Below, in pieces: positions 10,453-19,630 of a DNA stretch of 24,441 nt. The translations under genes were made by a program, and so were the position numbers. The notes under the pieces are model-generated. The model had not been told where the DNA came from. It saw only the letters and a list, made by a program, of their open reading frames with translations, and searched no databases. The stretch comes from Circinella minor (taxonomy: Eukaryota; Mucoromycota; Mucoromycetes; Mucorales; Lichtheimiaceae). Where the stretch lies: contig JAEPRB010000410.1 in the NCBI GenBank assembly GCA_016758965.1, forward strand, positions 1 to 24,441, in the 5' to 3' direction. Position 1 is the first letter of the stretch; each line of letters opens with the position of its first letter.

Positions 10453-11328
10453 TTATGTGTGTATGTGTATGTGCGTGTATTTTTTTTTTTTTTTTTTACC
10501 TTTTATATATTTATATTCTTATTCATGTTATCCATTTTCCCTCTCTTCTTTTCAACCCCTTACCACCCACACACCCACACACCCACACAAATCCGACTTT
10601 ACCTTTTTTCATTTGCAGTATTCACTTTTATTCTTCTATATAAATGTCGACTTTTCCCATTCTCCCTGTATTCCTAGTATTAAATAATGCATATATCATA
10701 AATAAACCCAACAAAATATACATCTATACCATCAAGTCGTGCTCATTGTAGTACTGTACTCAAATAAGGGATTCTGCTTTTTTACATTATTATTGTTAAC
10801 AGATAATGAAGATTTAAGTGATTCATGTATAGTATATGTAGTACGTAGTAGGCAATCGAAATAGATACGTAAAATTAACAAAAAAAAATCTTTCTAGACT
10901 CTTTTTTTTTTGTTTCGTAGTAATTTATTCATGACATAAATAACTTTTTAAAATATATGATTACTGACTGTTATAAGTTTAATTTCATGTCATCAAGGAC
11001 CCAATTTTATCGTGATAACCAAAACCTATAAAAAAAATAGTAAAAGGCATAATAAAAATTGAAATGAATAATAACAAGGATAAAACGAAAAAAAAAAAAA
11101 AAAGATCATTAATATTAATAATATTATTATTATTATTAACGGATGCATCGTCATACCAACAACAACAGCAAAAGTTATTTATCCTAGCAACAACACTAAG
11201 AAAACTTTAAACCAAAAAAAAAAAAAAACTTTTATTTACATTAATATGGTGAAATCAATCGATTGATGCGGCTTGTATGTATTCAAGTGATACAAAACAT
11301 TCAAAATGATAAGTGAAAATAAAAGGGT
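10453..11328. other. 3' flank of the F-box gene, no gene seen
   Basis: The region has a GT-rich and T-rich stretch just after the stop, CACACCCA repeats (about 10566-10590), and A and ATT runs (11080-11140). The overlapping open frames at 10364-10687 translate this low-complexity DNA and are not credible. Confidence 0.5.
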
Positions 11329-11429
11329 TTGTTGTATACGTATTCAAAAAAAGAAGTTAATATTTTTTTTTTTTTGGGGGGGGGAAGTCTATACGTATTC
11401 TATAATATTATAGATAGATTAAGTCATTC

Positions 11430-11826
11430 AGTAATATTAGTTTCAGGACTGAAAAGAACCTTTGCGTCATTACACACCAGTGTAAAAAAAAAAAAAATCA
11501 ACATTTTAGGAATGGTTTTCCGAGTGGATGGGAAATGTTGATATGGATAAAAGCTGTCGTTGTTGAAGCCTATAAATAAAATTATATCAGACTGTATTCT
11601 TCATGCATATGAGCAACCCTACTATTTACTCTCAACTTTGTTCTTTTTCATTCTTATGGATCAACTATTTTTTTTTTTTTTAGTTGGTACTGATTATGAT
11701 TTGGATTTGGTGAGTACACATTGTATAGTTGCAAAAATAAAAATAAAAAAATCTACGTATAGTCCCACACAATTTGCAAGGATGGGGGTTAAATCACCAC
11801 TTCAATATAACGTTGTAAAAGAGTAG
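11430..11826 (+). pseudogene. Possible decayed coding fragment, unknown family
   Basis: Pieces in neighbouring frames look like protein: MVFRVDGKC (about 11512-11538); KPINKIISDCILHAYEQPYY (about 11566-11625); and QFARMGVKSPLQYNVVKE (about 11770-11823), which ends at a TAG. The breaks are at poly-A and poly-T runs, where slippage would shift the frame. There is no start codon and no domain I can name. It may be a transposon or gene relic. Confidence 0.3.
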
Positions 11827-12900
11827 AAAAGTGTTCTTTTTAACATCATCAACCAAAGATAATTCAGTGTATTTTTTTTTTTAAAAAAAGTGATCCCCCC
11901 CCCCAAAAGAAAGTGAAACAAATAAAAAAGTGCATAATATGCAAAGTTGGATGATAACTTTTTTCAAGTTCAAGATGAAATTTTCGAGTAACCTGCCAAA
12001 AAAAAAAAAAAAAAAAAAATTCGTATCACGTTATAATTGAGAATCCGCTTCCTATCTTATAATAATATGAAGCGATTACCCAAATGGATCTCCCAAAGTC
12101 AGGTTGTCTTTTGTTTCCCAAATTGTGCCTTAAAAAAAAAAAAAAAACAATGAATGAATGAATTACTTTTATAAAACTAGTGTAAAATAAATAAAATAAA
12201 AAGTAATTGTGTTTAAAAATGAATTCATCCTTTTGAAAAATAAACACTTTTTCTTTTTTGTTCAAGTGGAAAGCCCATTTAATAATAAAAAATTCTGTAA
12301 AAAAAAAAAAAACGTTTTTTTTTTCCCCTTCTTATTGTAGGGCCAGACCCATTTTTTTTTTTGCTCAGAGAGAGAATAGGATTCGATGTTTTTTGGGAAT
12401 ATAAAAAAGCCATGTGTAAAAATAATAATAATAATAATAACGGAGGTACAAAAAAAAAAAAAAAAAAGAGTCTTTTTTGCATATTTTTTTTTTAAAAAAA
12501 AAACATAAATAATGTATAGTGTCGATCGACTTAACAAATAGTTAAAGTTGGATGCATTATATGTTTAAAAAAAATATATAAAATATATAATATATATATA
12601 TATATAACTTTTTTTTTAAAAAAATAATAAGAAAAAAGATGTCTAGAAAAAAAAAAAGAATAGTAAGATAAATTAATTGAATCTCGATTTAGTGGTAGAG
12701 TGGTGGTAAGTGGGTGACTGGGGGGGGGAGAGAGGAAAGAACCTCTTTCTTTTTTTTTTTTTTGTTCCCCCTTTGCATACTATTTAAACTACAGTTATGA
12801 TTGGATAAATCTATTTTTAGTCAATTAAGGTGATCTTCTCCTCTCCTCCCATCCCACCCCCCTTTTTTTTTTTTTTTTATAATAGTAACAAAGTGGGTAT
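11827..12900. other. Homopolymer-rich intergenic DNA
   Basis: Long pure runs dominate: an A run at about 11998-12019, C runs near 11895, A/T runs at 12300-12500, a TA repeat around 12572-12606 and a G run near 12720. The open frames reported on either strand here are Lys/Phe translations of these runs. No gene is supported. Confidence 0.55.
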
Positions 12901-13397
12901 ATCCCTTTTTTGATTCATCAATCACAGTAAAAGCCTTTTTTACTATACACCTTCTAATTTTCTTTCTATAGTCTCTCCCACCTTTTTCTTATATATATAT
13001 ATATATATTTTGAACTGAAAATAACAACAGTTAACTAGTTTAGAAAACTTTACTTTCCCCCCCCCCTTTTCTCTCTCTTTCCTCTTTTGAACCCCCTGAA
13101 AAAAAATATTAACTTCTCTCTTTTTTTCTTTCTTTCTTTCTCTCTTTTTTTTGCACACACAACACTTTACATACATACACACACTCTTTTTTTTTTTTTT
13201 TTTTTTTTTTGGTTTTTTTTTTCCTTAGTTGTTGTTGTGGTTTTAACTTTTTTCTTTCATCTAAAACTTTTTATTTTATTTTTTTACCATCTGTGTACCA
13301 CGCCATTGGAAACACATTGACTCTAAATTATATTCCTCCCCCCTTCCTTCCTTCCTTCCTTCTCTCTCTTTTGTATATATAATTATATACATTAATC
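12901..13397 (+). promoter_or_regulatory. Pyrimidine-rich promoter/leader of the Chs7 gene
   Basis: The 500 bases before the Chs7 start are strongly C/T-rich on the coding strand. They include CTTT and CTTC repeats (about 13120-13145 and 13340-13360), a 24-T run (13187-13210) and CACACA blocks. Pyrimidine-rich leaders are common upstream of well-expressed fungal genes. That this is the promoter is inferred from position and composition only. No TATA box or start site can be fixed. Confidence 0.35.
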
Positions 13398-14749
13398 ATG
13401 GCCGATATTGAATTTAAGTTTGATGCATTTAGTTTTGATGGTATATGTAAAACAGTTGCATTACCATTATGTCCAATGATGGGCGAAAATGAGGGTATTG
13501 AACCCGTATGTTATTCCCGTAATGTTGATTTAGGTGGCAATCTTGTCTTTCAACCATGTATGTATATTATTTGGGAGGGTATGTTATTTAGATAAAAAAA
13601 AAATAGGAAACTGATTTATTTTATTTTATTTTTATATTTATAGCAACATTAATCGTTGATGTTGTCGCTATTATTATGACAGCCATCATGATTTATCATA
13701 TCCGATCTAAATATACCGCTGTTGGTAAAGTGAATAACTTTTTCTATCCCTTTTTTTTTTTTTTTTTTTTTTTACAGTTATTTAACTTTTATATTATTAG
13801 GTCGTAAGGAAATTGTCATGTTCTTTTATATGTATATGGTTACTGTATTCTTGGAAATGCTTTTAATCACTGATGTTATTCCATCCTCATCCCCGGCTTA
13901 TGCTGTAAGTGAATATATAAAAAAAAAAAAAAAGGAGGGAAAAATATTTATTAATAATATGGATATATTCTATATATATAGTATTTTGCTGCTATACATG
14001 TTGGTTTAATTAGTGCTACATTTTGGTGTTTATTACTTAATGGATTTGTTGGTTTCCAATTCGCAGAAGATGGTACACCTTTATCATTATGGTCCATTCG
14101 TATCAGTTCTTTCTTGATCTTCCTTATTGTGGGTGTCATTGGTATTTTAACTTTCTTAAATATTGGACCCTTTTCATACAATAGTCCTGGAGCACTTTGG
14201 GCATTCTATTTTATTATCAATGGTATCGCTTTTATCGTCTATGTCATTTCACAAATCATTTTAGTTGTCAATACGTTGGATGATCGTTGGCCATTAGGTG
14301 ATATTATTTTTGGTACTGCCTTTTTCATTGTTGGACAAGTGTTGATGCATATCTTTTCAGTATTTATTTGTGATAAAGTCAAACATTATGTCGATGGACT
14401 TTTCTTTGGTACCATTTGTACATTATTAGCTGTGATGATGGTTTATAAATATTGGGATTCCATTACAAAAGAAGATCTTGAATTTTCAGTTGGATCTAAA
14501 CAAAATACGTGGGAAATTAAAGAACTTCAAAATATGGAAGATGAAATGTCTCAACAAAGTGGTGGTTATAATAATTCAATTCATCAACCATCACAACAAC
14601 AACAACAACAACCTCCATTACAACAATATCAACCACAACATCAACCACCATTACAACATCAACAATCTCCTCCTCCTATGGGTGGACAACAACAACAACA
14701 ACAACAATATGGACAACAATACCATCAATACGAAAATTCACCTTATTAA
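13398..14749 (+). CDS. CHS7: Chitin synthase export chaperone (Chs7 family)
   Basis: Exons are 13398-13578, 13644-13724, 13801-13904 and 13982-14749 (introns of 65, 76 and 76 bp), giving 377 residues. In the second intron a nearer CAG at about 13776 would lead into a stop, so the TAG ending at 13800 is used. The N-terminal segment (ICKTVALPLCPM, then IEPVCYSRNVDLGG) and the later SKYTAVGRKE, FWCLLLNGFVGFQFAEDGT, FFIVGQVLMHIFSVFICD and KHYVDGLFFGTIC blocks are the family hallmarks. About seven membrane segments follow residue 60. Chs7 is an ER membrane protein needed for chitin synthase (Chs3 in yeast) to leave the ER and reach the cell surface. The last 70 or so residues are rich in Gln and Pro and longer than the short tail of yeast Chs7. 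It is followed 495 bp later by the ArfGAP gene on the same strand. Confidence 0.95.
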
Positions 14750-15244
14750 AAAAATAGTTTTCGTTATAAAAAAAATATATATATATATACTTCTTTATGT
14801 TGTATTTTGAAAAAAGAAAAATACCTTTTTATTCTCACCCCCCCACGATGCATTTCATTTATTATTATTATTATTATTTTCAATGTCCTCATTATTTTTT
14901 TTATTAAAAAAAAAAATATATATATTTCCTTTATTTCTAAATTATCTGTACACATTGAACATATTTAAGATTTAACAAGTTTTTCATTATTATTTTACTA
15001 TATATTGAAATGGTTTATTTAAATTAATTTGAGGGATATTATTATTATATCAACGTTTTTATTATGCAAATTCGCCCCAAAATTTGCACAAATACACCTA
15101 TTAATAGCCGCCACTCTCTCTCTCAAAAAAAAAAAAAAAAAAAATAGAAGATAAAAAAAAAAAGGGCGGAGCAAATGTATATAGACACAAAACGTCCTGT
15201 TTTCTTTTTTCTTTTTATATATATATATATACTCTGTGATTGAC
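14750..15244. other. Intergenic space between Chs7 and ArfGAP genes
   Basis: The space holds AT and ATT repeats, a CT repeat (about 15115-15124) followed by a long A run, and a weak inverted pair GCAAAT...ATTTGC (about 15066-15087). It must carry the 3' end of the Chs7 gene and the promoter of the ArfGAP gene. No specific site is identified. Confidence 0.4.
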
Positions 15245-17140
15245 ATGTCACTACTACAACAACAACCAACCAAACAAGAAATTACTTTAGAATTTAAAAA
15301 GTTATTACAATCTAGACAAAATAAGGTATATAATTTACTTTCTTTTTCCCTCCCCCCCCACTTTAATTCATAACTTAATAATATATATATATATATAGGC
15401 TTGTTTCGATTGTCATTCAAAAGGTCCAACATGGACATCAATAACTTTTGGTATTTATTTATGTCAAGATTGTGCAGCAGCTCATCGAAATTTAGGTGTT
15501 CATATTAGTTTTGTAAAGTAAAGTATTTATTATTATTATTATTATTATTTACATTAGGAATTCAATGGTCATCCTAGAGTAACCCAAAACTTTCTTTTTT
15601 TTTTTTTTTTTTTTTTCTTAGATCAACAACACTTGATTCTTGGAATAGTGAACAACTTGAGATGATGCGTCAAGGTGGTAATCAAGCAGCTCATGATGCT
15701 TTGGGTGATCATGTACTTCAATATAAAGATATTTATGCTAAATATACCAGTAAAAATGCATTACATTATAAAAAAGAACTTTTAATAAAAGTGGAACGTG
15801 CATTATCCATGAATCAACAACAACAACATGTGGATAATAATAATAACAACACTATATTTAATGATGAACTATTTTCATCTACCACTACTACTACTACTAC
15901 CAATAATAATAATAATAATAATAAAATAATCGATATACCAGATTTAATGGATCATAGTCATGATCCTTTTGAATTTCTTCTTCAACCCAAACAACAATCC
16001 AAAAAACAGCAACAACAACAAGAAAATCCCAATATGCCTCTTATTGATATAGAACCCATGTCAACTCAATCCATGATATCAAAACCAACAACGGATGCTG
16101 ATTTATTTACATTTTGGGAAAATGAAAAATCAGATATAAAACAAGATGAATCGCTCACATTTTCTACAACAAAGGCAACAACAACAACAACAGCAACGAC
16201 ACATGCTTCTTTTGGAAAATCTAAACATCATCACCCACAAAATAAAACTTCTCGATTAGGTGTACGTAAAGCACAAACATTTAATTTTGAAGAAGCAGAA
16301 GCACGTGAAAAGCAACAACAACAACAAGGATCATTTTATAATAATAAAATGGTTACAAGTCATAATAACACGAATGATGATGAAGATAATAACGATAACA
16401 ACAAAAAGAACAATAATAATGTCCATCGATTTTCGAATCCATTACCTATACGTGAAAAAACGCAAAGAACATCTCGACTTGCTTATGTTCCTAATAATGA
16501 AAAAATGGATTCATCCACTTCCTCTTTATCCACTACTACTACTACAACTACTACAACCCATACAAAAACGAAGAAAGAAGAAGAAGAAAAATATGATCCA
16601 GAAATGGATCGATTAGGCATGGGAATAGCAAGAATAGGTCATTCATACAATAAAAATAATTATTCTCATAACAATAACAAAAAAAAAGAAGAAGAAGAAG
16701 ATGAGAATGAAATTACGTTTGCAAGAGATAAATTTGGTAGTGCAAAAAGTATTTCATCAGATCAATATTTTGGTCGTCATGACTATGATCCCACTTTAAT
16801 AGCTGAAAATTCAGCAAAATTAACCCGATTTCAAGGTGCTTCAAGTATATCTAGTGATCAATATTTTGATAGACAACAACAAAGAAATAGACCATCCCAA
16901 GATGATTTTTCAGGTGGTTATATAAGGAGTACTGGTACCTATAATCGAAATAATAATAATAATAATAATAAACCATTTTCTAAAAAGTTATTAAGTGTAG
17001 CAAGTAAAGGAGCTACAAAACTTCAACGTGCTTTAGCAGAAATGGAGGTAAGAGATTTAAATAACGAAAAAAAAAAAAAAAAGTGATAATTTGAGTTATT
17101 AATAAATATTATTTCTATTTTATTATAGCAACGTCATTAA
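15245..17140 (+). CDS. GLO3: Arf GTPase-activating protein, Glo3/ArfGAP2-3 type
   Basis: Exons are 15245-15325, 15399-15517, 15622-17047 and 17129-17140, giving 545 residues. The last exon is only QRH plus stop. The ArfGAP domain (about residues 12-130) has the zinc finger C29-X2-C32-X16-C49-X2-C52 and the arginine finger R57 in [20 protein letters not shown]. Such proteins stimulate GTP hydrolysis on Arf1 and act with the COPI coat in Golgi-to-ER traffic. Two SISSDQYF motifs (about residues 443-450 and 478-485) match the repeated ISS motif in the C-terminal half of Glo3/ArfGAP2/3, which separates this type from Gcs1/ArfGAP1. The middle is disordered, with runs of Asn, Gln and Thr. The C-terminus ([11 protein letters not shown]) is probably helical. 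AATAAA sites lie at 17140-17145 and 17235-17240. The gene is convergent with the ABC transporter. Confidence 0.94.
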
Positions 17141-17307
17141 ATAAAATACTCCCCCTCCTTTTTTTTCCCTTTTCTCTTCATCTCTTTTTATAATTTTTAT
17201 ACCAAACTAATATATGTACACAGTGTACGACTAAAATAAATTATTCATTAAATTTAAGAAAGGTGGTAACAATTATAATGTTTTATTTAATGCTATGTAG
17301 TTAATAA
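17141..17307. other. 3' flank of ArfGAP gene before the transposable element
   Basis: Short pyrimidine-rich then AT-rich DNA, with a plausible polyadenylation hexamer at 17235-17240. It ends with the TAA target copy at 17305-17307. Confidence 0.5.
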
Positions 17308-17352
17308 CACTTAGGGAATATATATTCCACAAAAGCTCCAATTTTTTCCAAA
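17308..17352 (+). repeat. Left terminal inverted repeat of the 2.17-kb element
   Basis: It matches the reverse complement of 19435-19479 at 41 of 45 bases. It also contains the small palindrome GGAATATATATTCC. Confidence 0.8.
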
Positions 17353-17629
17353 AAAAAGTCCAACTCCAGAATAGCTATTCGCAACTTAATCAGTTGGATG
17401 TTTTTTGGAAGTTAGTTTGGAAGCTTTCTGAAATTTTTTTAGAAAAAAATGGAAATACGTAATATATACTAGTAATCGAACATAGAATAGTGATATAAAA
17501 TAGGTAATTAAATAGATTATAATAGATTGATTTTATTACGTATGGATATCATGCCAAAATTTAATTTATTTGAATATATAAAAATGTAGCAACAGTAATA
17601 AAAGAAAAAACAATAATTTTTTCTTCTTC

Positions 17630-17997
17630 TTCGTCTTATTGTTTCTGTTTGTTACCGGGTTGCTTCTTATTAGTAAAATATCTTTTAATGCTCGTTTTCT
17701 AGTCACTATCGCGTTTGTCGTAATGAATAATTTTTTGTACTTGTTTTGTTTTTATCGATTTACACCTTGATACAATAGACTTTTCTTTGCTAAAGTCTTT
17801 GAACTCTTGTTCTTCATCGATGTCTTCACAGTTTGTCCTTTGTCAGCGTTAAAGCTTTGTTCTTCGTCAATGTCGTCTTCATCATCATCATCCTTATTTT
17901 CGTTGCCAGCACTTTCATCATAAACGTAATATTCATAATTATCTGAATTATTATGACTTTTAAAACTAGTGGTACTAGTACAGTCATTTTGATACAT
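17630..17997 (-). pseudogene. Possible transposase or accessory-protein relic inside the element
   Basis: The minus-strand frame 17997-17752 starts with ATG and encodes 81 residues, with a very acidic core (DDDDEDDIDEE) followed by a basic Ser/Lys-rich stretch. After the stop, the same strand continues in other frames with basic, protein-like text (TKQVQKIIHYDKRDSD, IKRYFTNKKQPGNKQKQ). This loosely recalls the N-terminal helix-turn-helix part of Tc1-like transposases seen in these fungi. That resemblance is from memory and weak. It may equally be a short captured gene piece. Confidence 0.3.
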
Positions 17998-18931
17998 ACT
18001 TGTTATTCTTTTGTTGGTTTTAAGCGCTCTTGAGTATTAGTTGGTTTATTGCTGTCTACAACAAGTAATAAAATTATCAAAAAGAACTGTTAATATATTT
18101 TACGTATAAGGGTCATTTAATCAAATTTGTGCATATTTAAATTAAATTGTGCCTAGATTTACCAGTATGAGGCGCACATTTCAAAATACACATAATCCTA
18201 TCGAATCATATAGGTAATTTTTTTTCTGGCAACAAAAGAAAGAAGGAATAGCACTATATCTGTCACGAAATAAATGTTTACAATGAATGGCGTGGATAAA
18301 AAACACGAAAAAACAAACGGAGGGAAAAGAAGTGAGAATAGACCATACTATCCTGTATCCTTTTTTTTTCTTTTATACGTATGTTTGGTTTTTCAATTAT
18401 TACGCGACCTATTATGATCCTTGATGAGCTACTGTCATTTATTGGTTTTGTATTTTGGTGGTTGTTGATTTTCAAGAATGTTGGGTAAATGCTCACAGAT
18501 CTTGTTATTAGTTTTAATCTCTTTATACTCCTTTGACTTTGCTAGTTAAGATTCTACGTAAGGTCAGTATACATTCGTGAAACGGGCAGAGATAACTTAA
18601 CTATGACATCCACTGTATCATTTATTTACTTTATTATTAGTATTTTTACTATTGTACTTTTATTGACTTTTTTTTTATGAAGACACCATGGTGATATTGA
18701 AAAAAAAATACCGAGTTGAAGAAAGAGAAAGAGATGCTCCGAGTTAGGATTATTGAGAAAAAAAATTACTCATCATGTGTGTCCCCAATCAATGGTAGAC
18801 TGTTAAATATCAGACTATACAAACCTGTTTTAGATAACTGAATAAACAAACAACAGTGATAAATAAATATTAGTGAAGCATATGACTATATCATAAAGAT
18901 ATAATATTTTATTATTCATTTTTTTCACGTG

Positions 18932-19395
18932 TAGAAATGTATATTTAAACGGTTGTTATGATTTATATACTCAAGAATTCATGCATAGAAGCTTTTTACA
19001 TGATTTGAACAACCTTTTTTCTAAATCGAGTTATTCTGGAGCTTTGGCATTTACAATTTTTTACACATAGAAATGGATTGAAAATACATATTCAAACGGT
19101 TGTTATGATTTATATACTCGAGAATTCATGCATAGAAGCTTTTTACATGATTTGAACAACCTTTTTTCTTAATCGAACGGGGATAGAGTTTTTTTAGAAA
19201 AAAGTGGAGTTATTTTGGAGCTTTGGCATTTACGATTTTTTACATATAGAAATGAATTGAAAATACATATTTAAACGCTTGCTATGATTTATATACTCGA
19301 GAATTCATGTATGGGAGCTTTTTACATGATTTGAACAACCTTTTTTTTTAATCGAACGAGGATGGAGTTTTTTTAGAAAAGAATGGAGTTTTGAA
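18932..19395 (+). repeat. Three tandem copies of a 136-179-bp subterminal repeat
   Basis: Copies begin with TAGAAATG at 18932, 19068 and 19247. Each holds the block TTATGATTTATATACTC, then GAATTCATG and TTTTTACATGATTTGAACAA, almost unchanged. Copies 2 and 3 also hold an ATAGAG/ATGGAG-TTTTTTTAGAAAA block that copy 1 lacks, through a loss of about 33 bases. Copy 1 also lacks about 11 bases near its start. The repeats stop about 40 bases before the right terminal inverted repeat. Subterminal repeats of this kind often bind transposase in CACTA and similar elements; that role is inferred. Confidence 0.85.
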
Positions 19396-19434
19396 AAATA
19401 TATTTTTTGGAGAAGAAATGTATATTTTTTAGAA

Positions 19435-19479
19435 TTTGGAAAAAATTGGACTTTTTGTGGAATATTAATTCCCTAAGTG
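19435..19479 (-). repeat. Right terminal inverted repeat of the 2.17-kb element
   Basis: It ends ATTCCCTAAGTG, followed by the TAA target copy at 19480-19482. Confidence 0.8.
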
Positions 19480-19630
19480 TAATGTGTACGTATCTTTTTT
19501 TTTTTTTTTATAATAAAGAGTATATGATAGGAACATATTATAATAATTATGTAAGTATAATTTTATTGAATGGTCATCAAAGAATATGTTGCAATAATGA
19601 TACAAATTATTACATCTACATAGCTATTAT

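Larger units (their letters stand above)
17308..19479. mobile_element. 2.17-kb non-autonomous DNA transposon, TAA duplications
   Basis: The left end CACTTAGGGAAT and the right end are inverted repeats. Over the first 45 bases 41 match, with two mismatched pairs at positions 13-14 and 28-29. TAA occurs directly outside both ends (17305-17307 and 19480-19482). A 3-bp TAA duplication fits PIF/Harbinger (TWA targets). The CACT tip, 3-bp duplication and subterminal repeats would also fit the CACTA group. The superfamily is therefore open. No full transposase is encoded; the largest internal frame is 81 codons (17752-17997, minus). The element lies between the 3' ends of two convergent genes, 167 bp from the ArfGAP stop and 151 bp from the ABC stop, where insertion is least likely to harm either. 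Confidence 0.8.

Noticed and set aside
12026..13320. Several Lys-, Phe- and Ile-rich open frames on both strands.
   Set aside because: They translate A/T homopolymers and pyrimidine tracts and have no protein-family content.
14478..16616. Asn/Ile-rich open frames at 14478-14810 and 16260-16616.
   Set aside because: They are frame-shifted readings of the CAA/AAT repeats within the Chs7 tail and the ArfGAP middle region.
18932..19395. Regularly repeated units considered as a CRISPR array.
   Set aside because: The units are long tandem repeats without unique spacers, lie inside a transposon, and the genome is eukaryotic.
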